Source of the DNA: SURF-21 sp964510515
GTDB lineage: Bacteria > Actinomycetota > Geothermincolia > Geothermincolales > RBG-13-55-18
DNA: 64,000 nucleotides
Reading direction: 5' to 3'
Assembly: GCA_964510515.1 (NCBI GenBank)
Contig: CAZEAU010000002.1
Coordinates: 94,443 to 158,442 of the forward strand
In this document: in pieces, positions 26,065 through 33,895 of the stretch
Position numbering within the stretch: the stretch's first letter is position 1
How the letters are laid out: each line of letters begins with the position of its first letter
The notes under the pieces: model-generated
The model's database searches: none
Told to the model about the DNA's origin: nothing
What the model saw: the letters and a program-made list of their open reading frames with translations, nothing else
Position numbers and translations under genes: made by a program

Positions 26065-27522
26065 TTGCGCGTAGCCCTTGTCTATCCCGATTACTATCAG
26101 TCAGGCTGCATCGAGGGCGAGCCGCAGGGGAGGATACACCTGGGGAGCGCATATCTCTCCGCCTGCCTCAAGCAGGCCGGCCACGACATCGCCTTCCTGC
26201 ACCTGGTGGAGCCCATCCGCCGCGAGGACTTCCTGCAGTGGCTGTGCTCACAGGATGCCGGCCTGGCGGCCTTCTCCTCCACCAGCCTCATGTTCCCCAA
26301 GGTGCGGCAGATGGCGCGCTGGGCCAAGGAGGAAACGGGCCTGCCGGTGGTGGTGGGGGGCGTGCATCCCACCCTTGACCCCCGCGGCAGCGACGAGGAC
26401 GAGTGCATAGACTTCGTCTGCGTGGGCGAGGGGGAGGCGGCGCTGACGGAACTGGCGGAAGCCCTGGAGGGGCGGGGGGAAGTGGACGAGGTGGAGAGCC
26501 TCATGGGGCGCTGGCGCGGCCGCGGCTTCGCCAACCCGGTGCGCCCCCTCGTGGAGGACCTCGACCTCCTCCCCTTCCCGGACCGCTCCATCTTCGACAT
26601 GCGGAGGATGGCGCCGGACCAGGCGGAGAGGATAAGCGTCATGGCCTCGCGCGGCTGCCCCTTCCGCTGCCGCTACTGCTCCAACCACGCCCAGCGCAGC
26701 GCCTATCCCAACGCCGCGAGCTACGTGCGTTTCCGCAGCGTGGACAATGTGCTCACCGAGATAGAGGGGCTGGCCGAGCGCGCCGAGGGCGTGGATCACG
26801 TGCGCTTCGACGACGACATCCTCACCCTGCGGCCCAAATGGTTCGAGGAGTTCGTGCGCGAGTACCCGCGCCGGGTGGACCTGCCCTTCATCTGCAATTC
26901 ACGCGTGGACCTGCTGGACGAGGGGAAGATAGCCAAGCTCGAGCAGGCCGGGTGCAAGACGATATGCCTGGGCATCGAGAGCGGCAACCCCTGGCTGCGC
27001 AGGAACGTGCTCGGGCGCAGGATGAGCGACAAGAAAATCATCGACGCCTTCCAGCTCTGCCGCAAGCACGGCATCGGCACCGTGTCCCTGAACATGATGG
27101 GCTTCCCCCAGGAGGACTTCTCCATGGTCCTGGACACCATCAAGCTCAACGGGCGCGCCGAGCCGGGCATCACCCAGATAACCGTCTTCTACCCCTTCCC
27201 GGGCACCGAGCTCTATCACGACTGCCGGGAGCAGGGCCTGCTCGCGGACGAGGCCACCGATACCCTCTTCACCCGTCGCTCCGCCCTCAAGCTCGACGCC
27301 ATCGGCCCCGAACAGATGGAGCTGGTGAGCGAGTACTTCACCGCGCTGGCCTGGATGTACCACGAGATATTCGCCCTGCCGGGATGGCTTTCCCGCCCCC
27401 TGGAGCATGCGGCCGACCTCGCGCTCGCAAGCGGGCGCATCCCCGCGGCATGGAAGAGAAAGGGCGCGGAGCGCCTGCTGCGCCGCCTCCCCTGGGACTG
27501 GTACCTGACCACCAAGTATTGA
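26065..27522 (+). CDS. B12-binding domain radical SAM protein
   Basis: A 485-residue enzyme. TTG 26065 is chosen because the protein then opens LRVALVYPDYYQSG; a GGAGGGAGGGAG purine tract ends 11 bases upstream, a rather long spacing. The N-terminal cobalamin-binding-like domain has GSAYLSACLKQAGHD and VVVGGVHPTLDP. The radical SAM domain has the cluster motif CPFRCRYCSN and downstream GIESGNPWLRRNVLGR and MGFPQED. This is the class B-like architecture whose members methylate or rearrange diverse substrates, so the specific product is unknown. Downstream lies the repeat block. Confidence 0.86.
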   Translation: MRVALVYPDYYQSGCIEGEPQGRIHLGSAYLSACLKQAGHDIAFLHLVEPIRREDFLQWLCSQDAGLAAFSSTSLMFPKVRQMARWAKEETGLPVVVGGVHPTLDPRGSDEDECIDFVCVGEGEAALTELAEALEGRGEVDEVESLMGRWRGRGFANPVRPLVEDLDLLPFPDRSIFDMRRMAPDQAERISVMASRGCPFRCRYCSNHAQRSAYPNAASYVRFRSVDNVLTEIEGLAERAEGVDHVRFDDDILTLRPKWFEEFVREYPRRVDLPFICNSRVDLLDEGKIAKLEQAGCKTICLGIESGNPWLRRNVLGRRMSDKKIIDAFQLCRKHGIGTVSLNMMGFPQEDFSMVLDTIKLNGRAEPGITQITVFYPFPGTELYHDCREQGLLADEATDTLFTRRSALKLDAIGPEQMELVSEYFTALAWMYHEIFALPGWLSRPLEHAADLALASGRIPAAWKRKGAERLLRRLPWDWYLTTKY

Positions 27523-27905
27523 AGTGGCACTCTTGGGGCACTCTTGGGGTCAACCCCCGGAAGGGACACACCGTGGCACTCTGGCACTCTTGTGGCACTC
27601 TTGGGGTCAACCCTCGAAAGGGACACACCGTTGGGGATGGCACGAGGCGGGGTTGACCCCGGAAGGGACGGAAGGGAGGTTGGGCGAGGTTCGTTGTGGC
27701 ACTCTTGGGGTCAACCCTCGAAAGGGACACGCCGTTGGGGATGGCACGAGGCGGGGTTGACCCCGGAAGGGACACCCGGAAGGGACGTTGGGCGAGGTTC
27801 ATTGTGGCACTTGCGAGGGTTGACCCCGGAAGGGACGGAAGGGACGTTGGGCGAGGTTCATTGTGGCACTTGCGAGGGTTGACCCCGGAAGGGACGGAAG
27901 GGAGG
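27523..27905. repeat. block of direct and inverted repeats around GGGGTCAACCC
   Basis: About 380 bases made of a few modules. CTTGGGGTCAACCC(C/T)CG with AAGGGACAC occurs in one orientation about three times. GGGTTGACCCCGGAAGGGAC occurs four times, with TTGGGCGAGGTTC and TTGTGGCACT as connectors, some in near-perfect tandem copies of about 58 bp at the right end. It carries no protein-like frame; the open frames across it are repetitive artefacts. The motif recurs singly near 24746 and 63069. Confidence 0.75.
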
Positions 27906-27908
27906 TTG

Positions 27909-27942
27909 GAAAACGGGCCGGGGGTTTGAGCCCCCGACCCGG
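27909..27942 (-). terminator. terminator of tRNA-Met gene
   Basis: Reading the minus strand away from the tRNA, a hairpin with a GGGGG/CCCCC core and outer CGGG/CCCG pairs is followed by TTTTCC. It fits a Rho-independent terminator for the tRNA. Confidence 0.6.
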
Positions 27943-27950
27943 TGTCTCGC

Positions 27951-28027
<77 letters not shown>

Positions 28028-28124
28028 TCGACTCTCGACGCCCTTATTATACATGCCATGGGGACAAATATGAAATGAGGCCGCTCACGCCCGCGGATGC
28101 TCGCCGCCGCGAACGGCGTGATGA

Positions 28125-28130
28125 TACAAT
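28125..28130 (+). promoter_or_regulatory. candidate -10 of sortase gene
   Basis: TACAAT lies 40 bases before the sortase start in an otherwise GC-rich leader; no clear -35 was found. Confidence 0.3.
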
Positions 28131-28169
28131 TTTTAACAGGCCGGGAGCTTTGCCCATAAACGGAGGAAG

Positions 28170-28790
28170 ATGCCCGTGAGGGGACGCAGGAGCACGATCA
28201 TAGCGGTCTCCCTCTCCCTAGTGGTGCTTGTGGGCGTGGTCCTGCTCGCCCCCCACCTCTACGACCGCCTGCGCCGCGGCTCCGCGGAGGCCGGGCGAGC
28301 CCCGCTGCAGGGAGAGGTTTTCCAGCCCCTCGCCCACGACGACGTCCTGGGGCGCCCGCTCTCCTTCGAGACCCCGGCCCATATCCGCATCCCCGCGGTG
28401 GAGATAGACGAGGAGGTGCGCGAGGGAAGCGACGACGAGGAGGAGCTCTACGCCCTCCTGGCCCTGGGGCCGGTGCACCTCACCCACACCGGCTTCCCGG
28501 GCTGGCCGGGCAACTGCGTCATCTCCGGGCACCGCACCACCAGGACCAGGCCCTTCAACCGCCTGGACGAACTCCGGCCCGGGGACGTCATCTACATCCA
28601 CAACCCGCGCGGGACCCACGCCTACGCGGTGAGCGAGCTGCGCTATATCGACCCCGGCGAGAACGTCACCCTGCAGACCATCGCGCCCGTGCTCACCCTG
28701 ACCACCTGCGCCCCCGAGGGCCTCGCCACCCTGCGCCTGGTGGTGCGGGCCGAGCTCAAGGAGTCCGCCCCCGCGCAGGTGGCGGAGTGA
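28170..28790 (+). CDS. sortase, class D/E-like
   Basis: A 206-residue membrane-anchored transpeptidase with SD GGAGGAAG before ATG 28170. One N-terminal transmembrane segment (residues about 9-27) is followed by the sortase beta-barrel. Catalytic residues are His121 in ISGHRTT, Cys180 in LTLTTCAPEG and Arg189 in LRLVV. Sortases cleave an LPxTG-like signal and join proteins to peptidoglycan or pilins. No obvious sorting-signal protein lies in the window, so this looks like a housekeeping enzyme rather than a pilin-cluster sortase. Confidence 0.9.
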   Translation: MPVRGRRSTIIAVSLSLVVLVGVVLLAPHLYDRLRRGSAEAGRAPLQGEVFQPLAHDDVLGRPLSFETPAHIRIPAVEIDEEVREGSDDEEELYALLALGPVHLTHTGFPGWPGNCVISGHRTTRTRPFNRLDELRPGDVIYIHNPRGTHAYAVSELRYIDPGENVTLQTIAPVLTLTTCAPEGLATLRLVVRAELKESAPAQVAE

Positions 28791-28796
28791 CGGCGC

Positions 28797-29900
28797 TCAA
28801 GTCGCCCTGATCTCGAGCTCCAGCAACTGGGGCTCGGGCCGGCGGAAAGAGATATCCGCATCCTCCCCCTCGATATACTCGAAGAGGCCGGCGATGCGGC
28901 CGACGAGCCTCGGCACGAACAGGGGGTTGGCGATGAGCATCTCCAGATAACCCTCGCCGCAGTTGAAGCTGGTGACGCTCCCGAAGCCCCCCGCGAAGAG
29001 GTATCTAGCCGCGGCGCGGTAGGCGCCGCTCCTGGTGCGGATGTCTATGCCCTGCAGCGCACGCAGGTGAAACTCCCTGCTGATGTCCATGATCACGGGC
29101 TGCAGGTCCCGCCCGGTGCGCACCTCCAGGTCCCTCACCACCCCCACGAAGACATGCGCCGAGGTGAAGATATACCTGCGCCCGCCGTCGCGCCTGCGGA
29201 TGGTCCCATCGGCTTCCCTCCACTCCAGCTCGGTGAGGGCGCGGGGGAGCCCGCACGCGGGGCAGGGCTCGCCCTCGTCTCTGCGCGAGGGGGGCCGCGG
29301 GTTGCCGCCATGCGAGAGCTCGCGCTTGGCGTCCCTTATCAGCCTCATGGGTTCGAGGTCCGCCGACTCCCCGCGGTCGTCATGTTCGCGGAAGGAGATG
29401 GAGAGGACGCAATCCTCTCCCTCCACCCTCCATGCCAGCTCCGACGACATCCCCTCCCTGCATTCAGCCAAGCCCTTGATCCCCCAGGCGACGGAGATGA
29501 TGTCGAAGGGATGCTTCACCCTTATGGTCGTGAACCTCTTCCTCCTGTATTCCAGGAGCTCCACCTCGGCGAAGCCGAAGAGGGCGGTCTCGCTCTGCAA
29601 GCGCCTGAAAAGCATGCGCATGGGCATGTAGGGCAGGACATACCTGCGCCAGCCGTAAAGGATGTTGCTCTCCAGGTAATCCCGGTTGGCGGCGCTCTGT
29701 CCCCTGATCATGGCCTCCGCCATGCTCACCCCAAGGAGCTCCTCCAGCCTGGACCACATGTAGGGGTAATAGTCGGCCTCGAAGAGCACCATGCGCATGA
29801 AGGAGTCGTTGCGGGCCAGGATGGCGCCGTTGCCGGGCCAGGCGTATCCCCTCGAGAGACGCAGTGGAAGGCCGCATTTCCGGCAGCGCTTGAGGGCCAT
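28797..29900 (-). CDS. uncharacterised protein with two zinc-ribbon/domain repeats
   Basis: A 367-residue cytosolic protein from ATG 29900 (TTG 29906 possible). I do not recognise the family. It seems internally duplicated: residues about 8-200 start with zinc ribbon CRKCGLPL, then YAWPGNGAILARND and LEELLGVSM; residues about 210-365 start with CPACGLPRALT, then DGGRRYIFTSAHVF and LEVRTGRDLQ. Each ribbon shows one CxxC pair, so two halves could share a metal. Its 3' end is six bases from the sortase stop (convergent). It may be a sensor or regulatory protein, but nothing firm supports this. Confidence 0.6.
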   Translation of the reverse strand: MALKRCRKCGLPLRLSRGYAWPGNGAILARNDSFMRMVLFEADYYPYMWSRLEELLGVSMAEAMIRGQSAANRDYLESNILYGWRRYVLPYMPMRMLFRRLQSETALFGFAEVELLEYRRKRFTTIRVKHPFDIISVAWGIKGLAECREGMSSELAWRVEGEDCVLSISFREHDDRGESADLEPMRLIRDAKRELSHGGNPRPPSRRDEGEPCPACGLPRALTELEWREADGTIRRRDGGRRYIFTSAHVFVGVVRDLEVRTGRDLQPVIMDISREFHLRALQGIDIRTRSGAYRAAARYLFAGGFGSVTSFNCGEGYLEMLIANPLFVPRLVGRIAGLFEYIEGEDADISFRRPEPQLLELEIRAT

Positions 29901-29965
29901 CGCCAAGCATCACCCCCGATCCCCGTCCACGCCCGCCGCGAGGCGGCGCGCCCTTCGTTGCAGCG

Positions 29966-32863
29966 CTAGCGCTCCGCGCTGAGAGCAGCCATCTGGTCCA
30001 AAATCCGCTCCAGCTGGCTTATCTTGCTGCCGTAAGCGGCCCAGTCGCCAGCGCGCTGGGCGTCCAGAGCTTCGCCGTATATCTGCTTAGCCTGCTGGAT
30101 GAGCTGTGCGAGGTCCTCCCGGAGCGCAGGCTCGGGCGCGGGCTCGGGCCTTGGCGCGGGCGCGGGCGCTTGCGCGAAAACGGCGGCCAGCGCCTCCCGG
30201 AGGGTGGGCTGCATCTCCACCTGGTCCCCATAGCCGACCAGCACCCGCTTGAGCTGCGGGATGGCCGGGTTGGTGGCCTCGAGATAAAGGGGCTCGACAT
30301 AGATGAGCGATTCCTCGATCGGGATGACCAGCGTGTTGCCGCGTATGACCCTGGAGCCCGCCTGGCTCCACAGGGTTATCTGCTCCGAGATCTGGGTCTG
30401 CTGGTCCACCAGCGACTCGAACTGCTGCGTCCCCTTCACCAGCCTTCCCGGCGGAAAGGTGAAGTTGATCAGGCTCCCGTAGGCGGGGAAATCGCAGCGC
30501 GCAGCCACCCAGTCCACCATGTTGTTCTTGCCGCGGGGGTTAAAGGGAAGCATGAGGACCATCTCCTCCTTCTCCTCGCCGGGCAGCTTGAGGATGATGT
30601 AATAGGGCGTCACGGGCTGGGACTGGTTGGTATCGTAAGTCTCGGTGGATACCTCCCACACGTCCTCCTTCTGGTAGAAGGCCTCCACGTCGTCCAGATG
30701 ATAGGTCATGTACTGTTCCATCTGCAGGGTGAAGAGGTCCTCGGGGTAGCGCAAATGGCTCCTGATGTCCTCCGGCATCTCCTCCGCGGGGGTGAAGAGG
30801 CCCGGGAACACCCTGCCGTAGGTGGCGGCGACGGGATCTCCCGCGTCCATCAGGTAATAAGTGAGGGAGCCGTCGTAGGCGTCGATGACCACCTTCACCG
30901 AGTTGCGCATGTAGTTGATACGCCGCTCTCCCAGGTCCAGGAACTCGGAGTAAGGATAGAGGTCCGTCGTGGTGTAGGCGTCAAGTATCCATTTCTGGCG
31001 GCCGTCCTCGGTGATGACCAGGTAGGGGTCTCCGTCCAGATCCAGGAACGGCGCCACCTCGAGAGCCCGATCCCGGATGTTGCGCCGGAACATGAGCCGC
31101 GACTCGCTGCCTATGTAGCCGCTGAAGAAGAAGGTGATGTCGGCGTTGCGGATGGAGAAGGCCAGGCGCTTGAGGAAATTGGAGACCGGCACTCCCCCCG
31201 TGCCCTCATAGTGCGGCTCCACCAGCTTGTTGCTGCTCTCCAGGGGGTAGTCGATTTCCTCCGCGCCGCTGCGCACCACCACGTAGTCCTGGGTGATCTC
31301 GCCGTAATATATCTCGGGGCGCGTGACCTCTATGCCCAGGCCCTCCGCCGACACGGGGGGGATGTCGCCGATGACCAGGACGGGATCGCCCTCGGTGTTG
31401 ATGCGGTTGGACGGGGCCATGACCGCCCCGTAGCCGTGGGTATAGGAGAGGTGGGTGTTCTGCCAGGTCTTGGCGTCCTCGCGCAGTTGGTCCACGGCCA
31501 GCTCGCGGGCGGCCAGCATCATCTGGGTGTAGGTGCCATCGAGCGCGACGTAGCGGTCCACGTCCACGTCCACGAAATCGTAGAGCTGGCGCAGCTCCTG
31601 GCGCTGCGTGAACACCTGCCCGATGAGGCGCGGGTCCCACAGGCGCACGTTGTCGATGGTGGCGGAGTTGGCGAGCACGTCTTCGTAGGTGAGGTCGAGG
31701 CTGGCCGGGAACTCCCGCACCTCCATGGTGGCTTTCTCGCCCTCGTTCTGGATGTTCCAGGCGTCCTGGGTGAACTCGATATTGTGGCCGATGTACTCCC
31801 TCTCCCGCGCCAGTTCCTTGGGCTTGACCACGTAATTCTGCATGATCGCCGGATAGAGGACGCCGGCGAGCAGGACGACGACCACCATGCCCACCACCCC
31901 CGCCAGGGGGAGCTTCCACCCCCTGTAGCGTATGTTGAGGAGGAAGAGAAAGGCGCACACGAAGCAGGCCGCAATGAGCATCCAATAGGCCGGGAGCTGC
32001 GCGTGCACATCGGTGTAACTGGCCCCGATGACCGTGCCCCGCGGGGAATAGAGCAGCCCGAACATGTCCAGGCGGAAACGCCAGGCCTGCACGAGCAGGA
32101 TGACGGCGGCGAGCACCGAGAGGTGGACCTTGACATGGGAGGCGAAGCGCCGGCCCTTGCTCGCGCCGAAGCTGATGGCCCCGTAGAGAAAATGGACCGC
32201 CGCGGTGAGCACGAGGACGGCCACCAGCGCGGCGAAAAGCCATCCGCTGAAATAGCGCAGGAAGGGGTACTCGAAAACATAATAGCCGATGTCCCTGGAG
32301 AAGATGGGGTCGACCTTGCCGAAGGAGGCGTGGTTGAAAAACTTGAGCGCGCTCTCCCACTGTCGCGCGGAAGCCCATCCCACGAAGAAGGAGATGACGA
32401 CGGAGACGGCGAGCAGGCCGCGGCCGAGCCACTTGCCCGCCTTCTCCCTGAAATCGGCGAGCGTTTCCTCCACAGAAGGGAGGTCGCCGGCGGGCCTCTG
32501 ATAGCGCGGCATGAAGCGGCGGGCCAGCCAGACATTGCCGTAAAAGATGATCAGGAAGAGCAGGCCGAAGGCGAAAAACAGCCAGACCTGGGTGGCGATA
32601 CGCTTCCAGAAGACCGAGGTGTAGCCGACCTCGTCGTACCAGAGCAGGTCGGTATAGAAGGTGGCCAACCAGGAGGCGCTGAGCACTATGGCCACGATGA
32701 CGAGGACGGTGATGCCCACCGCCCACTTGGTGCGGGGCTTTATCTTCCCCCAGCGCTCCCGCGGGCCCGAGCCCCGCGGCTTGTCGTCCTTGCGGCGAAA
32801 AAGGGAGGGGGGTTCGCCCCCGCCCCGAAACAGCGAGTCCCAGGGGAACTTGTCATCCGGCAC
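29966..32863 (-). CDS. UPF0182 family membrane protein
   Basis: A 965-residue protein. GTG 32863 is chosen with AAGGAGG eight bases upstream; an in-frame ATG six codons earlier overlaps that SD. Charged residues come first, then about seven transmembrane segments within residues 50-330 (ITVLVIVAIVLSASWLATF, VWLFFAFGLLFLIIFYGNVW). A long extracellular domain follows (DGTYTQMMLAARELA, THGYGAVMAPSN), then a Pro/Ala/Glu linker and a short C-terminal helix. This is the standard UPF0182 (COG1615) layout and length, a family typical of Actinobacteria and cyanobacteria with unknown function. Monocistronic on the minus strand. Confidence 0.93.
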   Translation of the reverse strand: MPDDKFPWDSLFRGGGEPPSLFRRKDDKPRGSGPRERWGKIKPRTKWAVGITVLVIVAIVLSASWLATFYTDLLWYDEVGYTSVFWKRIATQVWLFFAFGLLFLIIFYGNVWLARRFMPRYQRPAGDLPSVEETLADFREKAGKWLGRGLLAVSVVISFFVGWASARQWESALKFFNHASFGKVDPIFSRDIGYYVFEYPFLRYFSGWLFAALVAVLVLTAAVHFLYGAISFGASKGRRFASHVKVHLSVLAAVILLVQAWRFRLDMFGLLYSPRGTVIGASYTDVHAQLPAYWMLIAACFVCAFLFLLNIRYRGWKLPLAGVVGMVVVVLLAGVLYPAIMQNYVVKPKELAREREYIGHNIEFTQDAWNIQNEGEKATMEVREFPASLDLTYEDVLANSATIDNVRLWDPRLIGQVFTQRQELRQLYDFVDVDVDRYVALDGTYTQMMLAARELAVDQLREDAKTWQNTHLSYTHGYGAVMAPSNRINTEGDPVLVIGDIPPVSAEGLGIEVTRPEIYYGEITQDYVVVRSGAEEIDYPLESSNKLVEPHYEGTGGVPVSNFLKRLAFSIRNADITFFFSGYIGSESRLMFRRNIRDRALEVAPFLDLDGDPYLVITEDGRQKWILDAYTTTDLYPYSEFLDLGERRINYMRNSVKVVIDAYDGSLTYYLMDAGDPVAATYGRVFPGLFTPAEEMPEDIRSHLRYPEDLFTLQMEQYMTYHLDDVEAFYQKEDVWEVSTETYDTNQSQPVTPYYIILKLPGEEKEEMVLMLPFNPRGKNNMVDWVAARCDFPAYGSLINFTFPPGRLVKGTQQFESLVDQQTQISEQITLWSQAGSRVIRGNTLVIPIEESLIYVEPLYLEATNPAIPQLKRVLVGYGDQVEMQPTLREALAAVFAQAPAPAPRPEPAPEPALREDLAQLIQQAKQIYGEALDAQRAGDWAAYGSKISQLERILDQMAALSAER

Positions 32864-33019
32864 GCCATCATCCTCCTTCATGCCCTGCGGCCGCCGCCTC
32901 CCGGATCCCCGGCCCTGCGCCGCCGCGGCGCGTCCGGGCGCCCTCCGGCCATGGGAAGCAGGGGCGGCCCGCAAATCCCCGCGCGGCGAAGATGGCGGCG
33001 GAACGGCCGCCTCCCGGTC

Positions 33020-33787
33020 TTATCCCGATGCATTCAGCCGCCTGCAGGCCTCCACCACGGCGGGAAGCACCTCCCCGGCCATGCCCAGGCAGGTCAGGTC
33101 CGACTGTTCATCCTGATAGGTGGCCACGGTGTTGAAAAATATCAGCCGCCCCTTACTGCGCCTGGTGTAGTCCGGCAGGGCGGCGGCGGGATAGACCTCC
33201 AGGCTGCAGCCCACCACCAGCATGAGGTCCGAGGTGGACGCCAGCTCGGCGGCGCGGGAAAGAACCCGGGAATCCAGCGGCTCGCCGAAGAAGATGATGT
33301 CCGGCTTGATGCTGGTGCCGTCGTCCGGACAGCAGGCCACTTCGTCTCCGCCGCGGCTCAGCTCCTTCATCTCCTGCAGCGAGAACATCCTCCGGCACGC
33401 CGTACAGTGGCCGCTGCGGTGCGTGCCGTGGAGCTCCAGCACGTCGCTCGAGCCCGCCCTCTGGTGGAGGTGATCTATGTTCTGGGTGATGACCGCCCGG
33501 CATTTCCCCAAACGCTCCAGCTCCGCCAGCGCGTAGTGGGCCGGGTTGGGCTCGGCCCCCTCGAGCAGCGGGTTGAGTTCCTTGGCCATCTCCCAGAAGC
33601 GCTCCGGGTGGTTGACGAAGGATTCGTAGGTGCCGTAAAGAAGGGGGTCGTACTTGGTCCACAGGCCCCCGGGCGAGCGGAAATCGGGGATGCCGGACTC
33701 CACGGATATGCCGGCACCTGTCAGCGCCACCACCCGGACGGCATCCTGAATCATGCACGCTGCACGCTCTATACAAACCGTATCCAT
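33020..33787 (-). CDS. Sir2-family NAD-dependent protein deacylase
   Basis: A 255-residue sirtuin from ATG 33787. NAD-binding motifs are LTGAGISVESGIPDFRS and TQNIDHLHQRAG, and the catalytic His is in LHGTH. GTSIKPDIIFFGE follows the zinc module. The zinc site is unusual: CTAC is normal, but the second pair reads ACCPDDG, so the fourth ligand position is aspartate and an extra cysteine precedes the third. It would remove acyl groups from lysine using NAD, perhaps controlling acyl-CoA synthetases such as the one at 10133 (inference). Confidence 0.9.
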   Translation of the reverse strand: MDTVCIERAACMIQDAVRVVALTGAGISVESGIPDFRSPGGLWTKYDPLLYGTYESFVNHPERFWEMAKELNPLLEGAEPNPAHYALAELERLGKCRAVITQNIDHLHQRAGSSDVLELHGTHRSGHCTACRRMFSLQEMKELSRGGDEVACCPDDGTSIKPDIIFFGEPLDSRVLSRAAELASTSDLMLVVGCSLEVYPAAALPDYTRRSKGRLIFFNTVATYQDEQSDLTCLGMAGEVLPAVVEACRRLNASG

Positions 33788-33895
33788 CTGCCGATCACCC
33801 GCCGAAAAGCCTCGGGGAACTCCCGTTCCCACCTTCACACCATGAGATTATAACATGGAAGGAAATGCGGCAGGATGAGGGGAACGGGCGCGGCC

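Noticed and set aside
27523..27905. Repetitive open frames (for example 27524-27760) as genes
   Set aside because: All frames across the block are products of the short repeats, with no SD.
30170..33853. 1,227-codon open frame on the + strand
   Set aside because: It is antisense to the UPF0182 and sirtuin genes and mirrors their codons; long antisense frames are expected at this GC content.
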